Shown piece after piece: positions 7,785 through 16,836 of a stretch of 64,000 bases of DNA. The position numbers and the translations under genes were made by a program. This DNA is from Vibrio mangrovi (GTDB lineage: Bacteria > Pseudomonadota > Gammaproteobacteria > Enterobacterales > Vibrionaceae), in contig NZ_AP024883.1 in assembly GCF_024346955.1 (NCBI RefSeq), positions 186,001 through 250,000 on the forward strand, read 5' to 3'. Below the pieces are notes generated by a model. That model did not search any database. It was not told where the DNA came from and worked only from the letters and a program-made list of their open reading frames with translations. How positions within the stretch are numbered: position 1 is the first letter of the stretch; the number at the start of each line of letters is the position of its first letter.

Positions 7785-10547
7785 ATGATAAAAATAAGGA
7801 AAACATTGCTCATGACAGCAATGATGACCTGTTTTGGCATTAGCACTTATTCTCATGCAGACGCCCCGGTTGATATGGGTGTGGCCAATGAAGAAAAACT
7901 GATTGAAATGCTTGTCCGCAAGGGAATTGTTGACAGTAATGCATCTGAAGCAGAAAAACATCGTGCCCTGCAAGAATATCTTGCCAAAAAAATAAATAAT
8001 GGATTTAAAGGTGATGACCAGCTCGGGAAAAAAGCACTGCTCAAAAGAGCAAAAGTGCTTAAATCAATTAAGGCTGGCAAAGGGAATCAAAAACTAAATG
8101 TCTTTGCTCTGGATGTCAGCCAGAAACGCAATGACAAAATTCTTGCCCTGCTGATTGATTTTCCCGATCTGCCATGGGATGACAACAGACTGACACCAGA
8201 ATTCACTGATATGTTCTATAAAAGCTATCCCGCAGAACATTATCAGTCTTTATTATTCTCTGATAGCGGTTATGCCGGGCCGGACGGTCAGAATCTGATC
8301 TCGATGCGTCAGTATTATCATCAGGAATCAGGCGACAGCTATGGTGTTTCCGGTCAGGTGATGGGCTGGTATCACGCTTCTCATAATGCGGCTTATTATG
8401 GTGGACATTCTGCATCGGGCGGTAATGACATCAACCCTCAGCAACTCGTCCGGGAAGCGCTCGATCAACTCGCCAAAGATCCCAATATTAATCTGGCTGA
8501 TTATGATATTGAAGATCGCTACGACTATGACAACGACGGGGATTACCGTGAACCCGACGGAGTGATCGACCACCTGATGGTTTTCCACTCTTCTGTCGGT
8601 GAAGAAGCTGGTGGTGGTGTTCTTGGTGATGATGCCATCTGGTCACACCGTCATAACTTAGGGCAGTTCTATGTTCTGGAAGGAACACAGAGTACGGTTC
8701 CGGGAAGATTCAACGGTCAGTATGCAGCTTATGACTACACGATACAGCCTATTGATGCTGCCGCGGGTGTCTGTTCACATGAATACGGGCATGATCTGGG
8801 CTTGCCGGATGAATATGACACGCAGTATACGGGTAAAGGCGAGCCGGTTTCCTATTGGTCAATTATGGCTTCAGGTAGCTGGGGCGGAACAGTTCCCGGA
8901 ACAGAACCGACAGCATTTTCAGGCTGGTCTAAACAATTCCTGCAAAATGCGATTGGTGGCAACTGGGTTGCAAGCCAACAAATCACTCTGGATGAGCTGG
9001 ATAAACGTGCCCAGGTGATCGAGCTGCACCAGACCACGGACACCGATCTGCAGAATCTGGTCAAAATTCCGCTGCCACCAAAACAAGTTGCGGATCTGGC
9101 TCCTTATGAAGGCAGTTATGATTTTTACTCAGATAAAGGGGATAGTCTGAATAACAAGATGCACCGGACTTTAACTATTCCGGAGGCATCCAAAGTTATC
9201 CTGAAGTTCAAAGCCTGGTATCAAATCGAGAAAGACTATGACTTTGCCCGGGTTACGGTCAATGGTCAGTCTGTTGCCGGCAACATCACAACCATGGAAG
9301 ATCCACAGACAACCGGATTGGTTCCGGCAATCTCAGGTGAATCCGATGGCTGGATCGATGCTGAATTTGATTTATCCCAGTGGGCGGGTCAGGACATCGA
9401 TTTAGGTTTTGAATATGTCACGGATGGCGGTCTGGCAATGGCTGGCTTCTATCTGGATAATCTGGAACTTGAAGCTGATGGTGTCACCACACTTATTGAT
9501 GATGCAGAAGGCACTTCTACTTTCACGTTTGACGGTTTCCGTCTGAATAATGGCTATCATACTGCCGATCACTATTACCTGTTACAGTGGAGAAGCCATA
9601 ATGGTGTCGATGGTGGTTTAGGTCACATCCGTCGTTTTAATAAGCTGATGTCCTTCGAACCCGGACTATTGGTCTGGTATGTGGATGAATCATTAACAGA
9701 TAACTGGGTTGGTAATCATCCTGGTGAAGGCTGGCTGGGTGTGGTTGATGCTGACCAGAATGCATTGATCTGGGCCAATACCGGGGAGGCTGCACAAACC
9801 CGTTATCAGGTTCGTGATGCTGCATTCTCATTACAGGATCAGGCGCCACTACACTTAGAAAACAGTGATGGAGATATTCTGGAAGATAACAGCCTGATTG
9901 CCACATCAGGGTTTGCCGATGATCAGGACTATAGTGATCCGGACCAACCCGATGCCGGACGGCTTCTGACTGAAATGGGTTTACAAATCGACGTGCTGGA
10001 ACACGGAGAAAACAATCAGTATGGTCTGATCAAGATCTCTAAAGTATCCGCCCCCAATGTTGCTCCTGAAGCTGACTTTGATTTCACCGTGGATGACCTG
10101 ACGGTTTCAGCGGTCAATCTCAGTCAGGATAGCGATGGAAAAATTGTCAGCTACTTCTGGGATTTCGGTAACGGTCAGACAAGCACATCAGCTTCTCCAA
10201 CCTGGACATACGAACACCAGGGAACTTATCACGTTTCACTGACGGTCACAGATGATCAGGGAGCAACCGGCACAACCGACAAAGAAGTTACCGTCGCCGC
10301 GCCAAACGAGGCTCCGATCGCTCAGGCTCTGTATGTGAACTTCGGTCGTCATGTCGCTATGTTGTCAACCAGTTGGGATCCGGAGGGACGTATTGTTGAT
10401 ACAAAATGGACACTCCCGGATGGTGAAGAGAAGCATGGACTGGTATTGTTACACACGTTCCCTGAACATGGACAATATGAAGTGTTATTGACCGTGACTG
10501 ATGAAGACGGGAAATCAACAACCAAGCCGTTCACATTTACGCTATAA
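7785..10547 (+). CDS. prtV: PrtV-like M6 family metalloprotease with PKD domains
   Basis: A 920-residue secreted metalloprotease. Signal peptide (cleavage near SHADAP), a pro-region (about residues 28-105), then the M6 catalytic domain with the zinc motif HEYGHDLGLPDE starting at residue 332, a middle beta-rich region, and two C-terminal PKD-type domains (the first from APEADFDFTVDDLTVSAVN with the typical YFWDFGNG core, the second from APIAQALYVNF). Length and order match V. cholerae PrtV (918 residues from memory), a protease that is matured by N- and C-terminal cleavage and degrades host proteins. An AAGGA site precedes the ATG. It lies downstream of a small protein similar to its own pro-region. 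A strong terminator follows. Confidence 0.9.
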   Translation: MIKIRKTLLMTAMMTCFGISTYSHADAPVDMGVANEEKLIEMLVRKGIVDSNASEAEKHRALQEYLAKKINNGFKGDDQLGKKALLKRAKVLKSIKAGKGNQKLNVFALDVSQKRNDKILALLIDFPDLPWDDNRLTPEFTDMFYKSYPAEHYQSLLFSDSGYAGPDGQNLISMRQYYHQESGDSYGVSGQVMGWYHASHNAAYYGGHSASGGNDINPQQLVREALDQLAKDPNINLADYDIEDRYDYDNDGDYREPDGVIDHLMVFHSSVGEEAGGGVLGDDAIWSHRHNLGQFYVLEGTQSTVPGRFNGQYAAYDYTIQPIDAAAGVCSHEYGHDLGLPDEYDTQYTGKGEPVSYWSIMASGSWGGTVPGTEPTAFSGWSKQFLQNAIGGNWVASQQITLDELDKRAQVIELHQTTDTDLQNLVKIPLPPKQVADLAPYEGSYDFYSDKGDSLNNKMHRTLTIPEASKVILKFKAWYQIEKDYDFARVTVNGQSVAGNITTMEDPQTTGLVPAISGESDGWIDAEFDLSQWAGQDIDLGFEYVTDGGLAMAGFYLDNLELEADGVTTLIDDAEGTSTFTFDGFRLNNGYHTADHYYLLQWRSHNGVDGGLGHIRRFNKLMSFEPGLLVWYVDESLTDNWVGNHPGEGWLGVVDADQNALIWANTGEAAQTRYQVRDAAFSLQDQAPLHLENSDGDILEDNSLIATSGFADDQDYSDPDQPDAGRLLTEMGLQIDVLEHGENNQYGLIKISKVSAPNVAPEADFDFTVDDLTVSAVNLSQDSDGKIVSYFWDFGNGQTSTSASPTWTYEHQGTYHVSLTVTDDQGATGTTDKEVTVAAPNEAPIAQALYVNFGRHVAMLSTSWDPEGRIVDTKWTLPDGEEKHGLVLLHTFPEHGQYEVLLTVTDEDGKSTTKPFTFTL

Positions 10548-10573
10548 GGATAAACTGCGTATGTTTATCCGAT

Positions 10574-10604
10574 AAAAGTGCAGCCATCCGGCTGCACTTT
10601 TATA
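10574..10604 (+). terminator. Rho-independent terminator after protease gene
   Basis: Perfect 12-bp stem AAAAGTGCAGCC / GGCTGCACTTTT with a four-base loop, 26 bases after the protease stop. The A-rich 5' arm lets it work on either strand. Confidence 0.9.
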
Positions 10605-10696
10605 TTATGAGTAAATCAGAGCTGTTAATCTGAGTTGATGTTGTGATATGAAATCTGAATTTGATGCTGCCCGAATACTGTAAGGAGAAAAGTATT

Positions 10697-11335
10697 GTGA
10701 TCATTAAATTAATCACCTGTCAGGTTGAAAAAGATCAGAAACAGAATTTTTCCCGGAGTCAGCAGGCTTGGGGGAAATTGAGCGATATTGACGGCTTTGC
10801 AGGACAGTTCGGAGGATGGAATAAGTCTGAGGATCAGGCAATTGTTATCGGTGTCTGGGATTCATACGCACATGTTCAGCAATTTATGGCATCTGTTCAT
10901 GATGAGATATTTTTGAGCAGTGGTCAGCAGAATACATATCAGCAATGTGAAGTACACTATTTTGAAAAAGTACTCACTATCCGATCTTTAACCAATATTA
11001 CAGAACCAACCAATCATGGCATATTTCGGGTTGCTTATTGTCGAGGGGTTCAGGATACCGAACGCTTCTTATGTGATCAGCGAGAGGTGTGGAACGTTTA
11101 CATGGGGCGGGCAGATGGCATGCTTGGTGGTTACGTTTTAAGAAGTCTTGAGCATGATGATTATTTTGTGGTTATTTCGCATTGGGCATCAGAACAGCAC
11201 CACCAAAACTATGTTCAGCATATTTTCCCTGAATTGATCAATAAAGTTGAGCCTGCGAACTATATTAAAGATCTCTCCGGGTGTTTGATTCAGGAAGAAC
11301 AAGCCTGGCAAGTCGAGCCACACCAGAGTAAGTAG
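10697..11335 (+). CDS. YdbC-like protein, two ABM-type dimeric alpha/beta-barrel domains
   Basis: About 212 residues. I chose the GTG at 10697 because a TAAGGAG site lies nine bases upstream; the longer frame from 10661 lacks one. The N-terminal half (IIKLITCQVEKDQKQNFSRS) and the C-terminal half (FRVAYCRGVQDTERFLCDQR) each look like a ferredoxin-like antibiotic-biosynthesis-monooxygenase domain, with a WDSYAHVQQFM helix in the first and an equivalent HWASEQHHQNYVQH helix in the second. This arrangement resembles Bacillus YdbC (DUF4937). Biochemical function is not known. It stands alone between terminators. Confidence 0.55.
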   Translation: MIIKLITCQVEKDQKQNFSRSQQAWGKLSDIDGFAGQFGGWNKSEDQAIVIGVWDSYAHVQQFMASVHDEIFLSSGQQNTYQQCEVHYFEKVLTIRSLTNITEPTNHGIFRVAYCRGVQDTERFLCDQREVWNVYMGRADGMLGGYVLRSLEHDDYFVVISHWASEQHHQNYVQHIFPELINKVEPANYIKDLSGCLIQEEQAWQVEPHQSK

Positions 11336-11558
11336 ACGAATCAGTCAATTCATTCCTCTATAAGTCCTACGGTAGATTGAGCCGCATGATGTGGTGACTT
11401 CTATCCGATTTACTTATTTTATTTATTATTTCATAGACCTATATGTGTGACATTTCTCATAAGGTGATGGTATGTTATACCGGACTATATGAACAAAGTC
11501 ATACGGCAGGATGCTGTCTAATAATTATCAGTAAAAAAAGAAGTTCAGAGGAGAATTT

Positions 11559-12005
11559 ATGAAAAAGTCATTTTTAATCATTGCGTTGATGTTTATTTGC
11601 AACAGTGTTATGGCAGGAACGAACTCACTGGAATCGAATAAAAAGTTAGTCGTTGATTTTTATACGCAGGTTTTACTTCATGGCAGGGCTGATGTCATCG
11701 ATCAATATATTGGCGATGAGTATATTCAGCATAACCCGACTGTCGCAAGTGGTAAGGAAGCTTTCCGGCAGTTAATTGAAAGCTTCCCGCCAAGAGACAA
11801 AAATGCGCCACCATCAGGTAAAATCGTGCGGGTTGTAGCAGAAGGTGATTTAGTGGTTTTACACGTGAACAACTATTATTGGCCCGGTTCTAATGGTGGT
11901 GCGATCGTTGATATCTTTCGGGTAAAAAACAACAAAATCGTTGAGCACTGGGATGTGATTCAGGCCATTCCGGATTCATCAAAGAACGACAATACAATGT
12001 TTTAG
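11559..12005 (+). CDS. Secreted SnoaL-like (NTF2 fold) protein
   Basis: 148 residues with a signal peptide (MKKSFLIIALMFICNSVMAG). The mature part shows the SnoaL/NTF2 pattern: an N-terminal helix NKKLVVDFYTQVLLHGRADV, then YIGDEYIQHNP, a cone of strands and the closing FRVKNNKIVEHWDVIQ. Proteins of this type in proteobacteria are often annotated as polyketide cyclase-like or predicted ester cyclase, mostly without proven activity. A GAGGAG site precedes the ATG. It is a single-gene unit ended by a strong bidirectional terminator shared with gor. Confidence 0.7.
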   Translation: MKKSFLIIALMFICNSVMAGTNSLESNKKLVVDFYTQVLLHGRADVIDQYIGDEYIQHNPTVASGKEAFRQLIESFPPRDKNAPPSGKIVRVVAEGDLVVLHVNNYYWPGSNGGAIVDIFRVKNNKIVEHWDVIQAIPDSSKNDNTMF

Positions 12006-12026
12006 GTGAACTCCATCTAACTAAAA

Positions 12027-12066
12027 AAACAGCACCATCTATGCAGGATAGATGGTGCTGTTTATA
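12027..12066. terminator. Bidirectional terminator between SnoaL-like gene and gor
   Basis: A perfect 16-bp stem (AAACAGCACCATCTAT with ATAGATGGTGCTGTTT) and five-base loop, with T-rich sequence on the right and A-rich on the left, between two convergent genes. Confidence 0.9.
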
Positions 12067-12105
12067 TTTTCAGATTTCTAAATGTGTACTTAATGCATTA
12101 CTACA

Positions 12106-13461
12106 TTAAGTCATCGTCACAAACTCTTCCGACCCAGTCGGGTGAATTGCAACTACAGCATCGAAGTCTGCTTTAGTGGCGCCCATTTTCATGGCGACGC
12201 CGAAGCCCTGAATCATTTCATCAACGGCAAAGCCGATGCCGTGTAAGCCGACGACTTTTTCATCCGGGCCGACACAGACCAGTTTCATCCGGCATGGCTG
12301 ACGATGTTGGGTGACTGCGGTGTACATGGCAGTAAAACCGGACTTGTAGACTTTAACGTTTTCTGCGCCGAATTTGGCAACCGCTTCCGGTTCGGTCAGG
12401 CCGATGGTGCCGATTGGCGGGTGGCTAAAGACGACGGTCGGAACCAGTTCATAGTCCATTTTGGCATTGGGTTTGTTGTTGAACAGACGTTCAGACAACT
12501 GGCGTCCGGCTTTTACCGCAACCGGAGTCAGTTCAATACCACCTTCCATGATGTCGCCGACACAGTAAATACCCGCAACATTGGTTTGCTGGTATTCATC
12601 GACTTTGATGTAGCCCTTGTCATTGGTCGCTACGCCGGTTGCGGCCAGATTGATAGCATCGGTTGCCGGATGACGGCCAATCGCCCAGATAACCTGATCG
12701 ACATTCTGATGTGCACCGTTTTCCAGATGCAGTGTCAGGCTGCCGTCCGCTTCTTTAACAATTTCTTTTGGAACGGAATGCGTATGCAGGGTCGGACCTT
12801 CCGCTGCCATCACTTCCACCAGCGTTTCAATCACCATTGGGTCAAAACTGCGTAGCGGGGATTCTTTCCGGCAGAACAGATGGGTTTCTGTGCCTAATGC
12901 ATTGAGAACTCCGGCAATTTCAACAGCAATATAACCGGCACCAAGCACGGCAACCCGTTTAGGTTGTTCCTGTAGATCAAAGAATCCGTTGGAATCGATA
13001 CCGTATTCGGCACCCGGAATATTCGGAATGGTCGGACGGCCGCCGACGGCAATCAGGATATGATCGGCGGTGTAATGTTCACCATTAACTTCAACAGTTT
13101 TGGCATCGACAAATTTAGCGAAGCCGCGAATCACTTCGACTTTGTTGTTGCCCAGAACACGATCATAAGATTCGTGGATCCGGCCGATATAAGCCTGACG
13201 GCTTTCAACCAGTTTTGACCAGTCGAAGCCGTTGAGCTGGGCATCGAAACCGTAGTCTTTAGCGTACAGATGAATGGCTTCAGCGATCTGAGCGCCGTGC
13301 CACATGACTTTCTTCGGCACACAGCCGACATTGACACAGGTGCCGCCTAAATCTTTGGCTTCAATCAGCGCGACTTTGGCACCATACCGTGCTGCACGGT
13401 TGGCAGAAGCGATACCACCGCTGCCACCACCAATACAGATATAATCAAAATGTGTTGCCAT
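12106..13461 (-). CDS. gor: Glutathione reductase
   Basis: A 451-residue flavoprotein disulfide reductase. The FAD-binding motif CIGGGSGG is near residue 9, the redox-active disulfide TCVNVGC has cysteines 42 and 47, a second dinucleotide-binding motif (VLGAGYIAVEIAGVL) binds NADPH, and the C-terminal HPTGSEE holds the catalytic His-Glu pair. Length and motifs fit cytosolic glutathione reductase, which keeps glutathione reduced with NADPH. GGAGAAAG precedes the ATG. It is followed upstream by rlmJ on the same strand, as in V. cholerae and E. coli, where the two genes are neighbours. Confidence 0.95.
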   Translation of the reverse strand: MATHFDYICIGGGSGGIASANRAARYGAKVALIEAKDLGGTCVNVGCVPKKVMWHGAQIAEAIHLYAKDYGFDAQLNGFDWSKLVESRQAYIGRIHESYDRVLGNNKVEVIRGFAKFVDAKTVEVNGEHYTADHILIAVGGRPTIPNIPGAEYGIDSNGFFDLQEQPKRVAVLGAGYIAVEIAGVLNALGTETHLFCRKESPLRSFDPMVIETLVEVMAAEGPTLHTHSVPKEIVKEADGSLTLHLENGAHQNVDQVIWAIGRHPATDAINLAATGVATNDKGYIKVDEYQQTNVAGIYCVGDIMEGGIELTPVAVKAGRQLSERLFNNKPNAKMDYELVPTVVFSHPPIGTIGLTEPEAVAKFGAENVKVYKSGFTAMYTAVTQHRQPCRMKLVCVGPDEKVVGLHGIGFAVDEMIQGFGVAMKMGATKADFDAVVAIHPTGSEEFVTMT

Positions 13462-13534
13462 TACTTTCTCCGTTATTTTAAGTCTGTCATTGTATTTGGG
13501 CGCAATTATTCCAGCGATTTATTCCGGGACCGAT

Positions 13535-14374
13535 TTATTCCGGAACAATCCAGCGTAGCGTTGTATGCCCGGTTTGGGGGGCGATAACCGATTGCAGATA
13601 CGGTAAAATTTCTTGCATCTGCGTTTCCAGAGTCCAGGGAGGATTAATCACAATCATCCCGGAAGCGGTCATACCCCGTTCGTTGCTATCCGGTGTAACG
13701 CCTAACTCGACCTGTAATATTTTACGAATTCCCAATGATTCTAATCCGGTCAGCATATCATCAATATTCGCACGGTAAACCACGGGATACCAAATCGCAT
13801 AGATACCGGTGGCCCAACGCTTATAGCTTGCTGCGATAGCTTTGACCACATCCTGATATTCATGAGCCAGTTCATAAGGCGGATCAATCAGCACCAGCCC
13901 GCGCCGTTCTTTCGGTGGCAGGCTAGCCTTGAGGCGGCTGAAACCGTCGTCTTTATAAATGTTCACCTGTTGATCGCGATGAAATTCCTGTTGCAGGAGT
14001 GGGTAATCGCTCGGATGAAGTTCCGTGAGCACCATCCGATCCTGAGCTCTCAAATGAGCTTTGGCGACCCGGGGAGAACCGGGATAGTAGCGCAGCTCGC
14101 CGGATGGGTTGAGTGCACGAATCGCTGCGAGATAGCTATTCAGTTCAGATGGAATCTGTTCCTGTTGCCACAATCTGGCAATCCCCTGTTTGAATTCGCC
14201 GGTTTTCTCCGACCATTCATGCGTTAAGTCGTACCGGCCCGCTCCCGAGTGGGTATCGTGGTAGACGAAGGGTTTGTCTTTCTTTTGCAGCGCAGTCAGA
14301 ATCAGACTCTGTACCGTGTGTTTGAGTACATCGGCGTGATTGCCTGCATGAAAACTGTGTCGGTAACTTAACAA
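13535..14374 (-). CDS. rlmJ: 23S rRNA (adenine-2030-N6)-methyltransferase
   Basis: A 279-residue protein with the RlmJ N-terminus LSYRHSFHAGNHADVLKH and DTHSGAGRYDL, and the methyltransferase catalytic motif DPPYE (in VLIDPPYELAHEY). It methylates A2030 of 23S rRNA before ribosome assembly. It is transcribed divergently from prlC; the 206 bases between them hold both promoters. Length matches the family (about 280). Confidence 0.92.
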   Translation of the reverse strand: MLSYRHSFHAGNHADVLKHTVQSLILTALQKKDKPFVYHDTHSGAGRYDLTHEWSEKTGEFKQGIARLWQQEQIPSELNSYLAAIRALNPSGELRYYPGSPRVAKAHLRAQDRMVLTELHPSDYPLLQQEFHRDQQVNIYKDDGFSRLKASLPPKERRGLVLIDPPYELAHEYQDVVKAIAASYKRWATGIYAIWYPVVYRANIDDMLTGLESLGIRKILQVELGVTPDSNERGMTASGMIVINPPWTLETQMQEILPYLQSVIAPQTGHTTLRWIVPE

Positions 14375-14580
14375 AGTGTGTTCTCCGGACCGGGTGTTGG
14401 TGAATACAGAATAGCTGCGATTATACGTGAATATGACATCGTTGTGATGATATGTTGCTATTGAAAATCGTAGAATCTACCTATATTTACTATTTGTATG
14501 CCCTATTGGCTTTCAGATGCTGTTTCAGCGAGAATCATCTGTATGTATGCCTGATGCTTTCAAAATAAAAGGAATCGTTT

Positions 14581-16623
14581 ATGTCGAACCCGCTGCTTAC
14601 TTTTACGGATTTGCCTCCGTTTTCTCAGATCAAACCCGAACATATCAAACCGGCTGTTGAACAGGCGATTGAAAACTGCCGGACAAAAATAACAGAAGTT
14701 CTGGAAGGCAATACGCAGCCAGGCTGGGATAACCTGATCGCTCCGATTGAGGAAGTGGATGATGTTTTAAGCCGCATCTGGTCTCCGGTCAGTCATATGA
14801 ATTCTGTGGTGAACAGTGAAGCGTTGCGGGAAGCCTATGAAAGTTGTCTGCCACTGTTGTCTGAGTATGGAACCTGGGTCGGGCAGCATAAAGGCCTGTT
14901 TGACGCGTATAAAAAAATTCGTGAGAGCGAAGAATATGAAACTTTGTCCCGGGCACAACAAAAAACGATTCATGATGCATTAAGAGACTTTGAACTGTCT
15001 GGTATCGGTCTGCCGCTGGCAGAGCAGAAGCGCTATGGTGAAATCAGCAAGCGGATGTCTGAGTTAGGCTCGAAGTTCTCTAACAATGTTCTTGATGCCA
15101 CGATGGGCTGGACCAAACACATCACCGATGAATCCGAATTGTCCGGTTTCCCTGAGAGTGCGCTGGCGGCGGCAAAAGCGGCGGCTGAAGCAAAAGGAAA
15201 AGAAGGCTTTCTGCTGACGCTGGAAATGCCGTCTTATCTGCCGGTGATGACTTATTGTGACAACCGGGCGCTTCGGCAGGAAATGTACGAAGCCTATGTG
15301 ACTCGTGCTTCTGATCGCGGTCCGAACGCTGGGAAGTGGGACAACAGTGACATTATTGCCGAACAGCTCAAACTGCGTCACGAAATTGCCAAGATGCTGG
15401 ATTTCAATTCCTTTAGTGAAAAATCACTGGCAACCAAAATGGCTGAGTCTCCGGATCAGGTGCTGACTTTTCTCAATGATCTGGCCAAACGGGCTAAGCC
15501 TCAGGGTGAGAAAGAGGTGCAGGAGCTGCGTGACTTCGCCAAAGAACACTTCGGTGTCGAGGAGCTGGAGTTGTGGGATATTGCTTACTATAGCGAAAAA
15601 CAGAAACAGCACCTGTTCCAGATTTCTGACGAAGAGCTGCGTCCTTATTTCCCTGAAACTAAAGTGGTCAGTGGTTTATTTGAAGTACTCAAACGCGTGT
15701 TTGGGATGAGTGTGCAGGAACGCGAAGGCGTTGATGCCTGGCACGAGTCGGTGCGGTTTTTTGAAATTTACGATCAGAACGAGCAACTGCGCGGCAGCTT
15801 CTATCTGGACTTGTATGCCCGTGAACATAAGCGTGGCGGTGCGTGGATGGATGAGTGTCGTGGCCGGCGGATTACTTTGTCCGGTGAACTTCAGTCTCCG
15901 GTGGCTTACCTGACCTGTAACTTTAATAAACCGGTTGGCGGAAAACCGGCATTATTCACTCATGATGAAGTGGTGACGCTATTCCACGAGTTCGGTCATG
16001 GCATTCATCATATGCTGACTCAGGTCGAAGTCGGTGCGGTTTCCGGTATCAGTGGTGTGCCGTGGGATGCCGTTGAACTGCCAAGTCAGTTCCTGGAAAA
16101 CTGGTGCTGGGAAGAGGAAGCACTGGCTTTCATCTCTGGTCACTATGAAACCGGCGAACCTTTACCGAAAGAGATGCTGGAGAAAATGCTGGCTGCGAAG
16201 AACTTCCAGTCTGCAATGTTTATTCTGCGTCAGTTAGAGTTCGGTCTGTTCGATTTCACCCTGCACACCGATTATGATCCGGATCTTGGCCCGCGTGTGC
16301 TGGAGACACTGGCAGATGTGAAAGCGAAAGTGGCGGTATTGCCGAGCCTGGAATGGAACCGTTTCTCGCATAGCTTCAGTCATATTTTTGCTGGCGGTTA
16401 CAGTGCCGGGTATTACAGCTACCTCTGGGCTGAAGTGCTCTCTTCTGATGCGTTCTCCCGTTTCGAGGAAGAAGGGATCTTCAATCCGGAAACCGGGCAG
16501 AGCTTCCTGCACAATATTCTGGAAATGGGTGGCAGTGAAGAGCCGATGGAACTGTTCAAACGATTCCGGGGCCGTGAGCCACAGATCGACGCCTTGCTGC
16601 GTCATTCCGGGATTGCTGCTTAG
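14581..16623 (+). CDS. prlC: Oligopeptidase A (M3 zinc metallopeptidase)
   Basis: A 680-residue cytoplasmic peptidase. The zinc motif HEFGHGIHH begins at residue 469, with the third ligand in the following ENWCWEEEAL helix. Length and N-terminus (NPLLTFTDLPPFSQIKPEHI) fit PrlC/OpdA, which degrades signal peptides and other short peptides. AAAGGAATCG precedes the ATG. The pairing prlC-rlmJ (divergent) is conserved in enterobacteria and vibrios. A terminator follows. Confidence 0.95.
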   Translation: MSNPLLTFTDLPPFSQIKPEHIKPAVEQAIENCRTKITEVLEGNTQPGWDNLIAPIEEVDDVLSRIWSPVSHMNSVVNSEALREAYESCLPLLSEYGTWVGQHKGLFDAYKKIRESEEYETLSRAQQKTIHDALRDFELSGIGLPLAEQKRYGEISKRMSELGSKFSNNVLDATMGWTKHITDESELSGFPESALAAAKAAAEAKGKEGFLLTLEMPSYLPVMTYCDNRALRQEMYEAYVTRASDRGPNAGKWDNSDIIAEQLKLRHEIAKMLDFNSFSEKSLATKMAESPDQVLTFLNDLAKRAKPQGEKEVQELRDFAKEHFGVEELELWDIAYYSEKQKQHLFQISDEELRPYFPETKVVSGLFEVLKRVFGMSVQEREGVDAWHESVRFFEIYDQNEQLRGSFYLDLYAREHKRGGAWMDECRGRRITLSGELQSPVAYLTCNFNKPVGGKPALFTHDEVVTLFHEFGHGIHHMLTQVEVGAVSGISGVPWDAVELPSQFLENWCWEEEALAFISGHYETGEPLPKEMLEKMLAAKNFQSAMFILRQLEFGLFDFTLHTDYDPDLGPRVLETLADVKAKVAVLPSLEWNRFSHSFSHIFAGGYSAGYYSYLWAEVLSSDAFSRFEEEGIFNPETGQSFLHNILEMGGSEEPMELFKRFRGREPQIDALLRHSGIAA

Positions 16624-16651
16624 TTTGCAGTTGTTTTATTTACAAGCGTTG

Positions 16652-16677
16652 AAACCTGCCTCCGGGCAGGTTTTTTT
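16652..16677 (+). terminator. Rho-independent terminator after prlC
   Basis: Stem AAACCTGCC / GGCAGGTTT with a four-base loop and seven Ts, 28 bases after the prlC stop. Confidence 0.9.
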
Positions 16678-16836
16678 ATTGCTGTGATTCTGATTTTTGT
16701 AGGTTGTGTGTCAACATGTCGAATGTCAGTCTGAATACGTTTGAACCATGCCGATAAATTTTTCTCTCAGGCGAGCATCTTATCGCCATTTATGGTTATA
16801 ATCACAAGCTATGTATAAATAACCAGTGATGTCACC

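Noticed and set aside
12304..12855. A 183-codon open frame antisense to gor.
   Set aside because: Shadow of a clear glutathione reductase gene; no family resemblance and no start signal.
16780..16836. A possible LexA (SOS) box before uvrD (around CTATGTATAAATAACCAG).
   Set aside because: uvrD is SOS-controlled in E. coli, but this string does not fit CTGT-N8-ACAG spacing, so I cannot support it.
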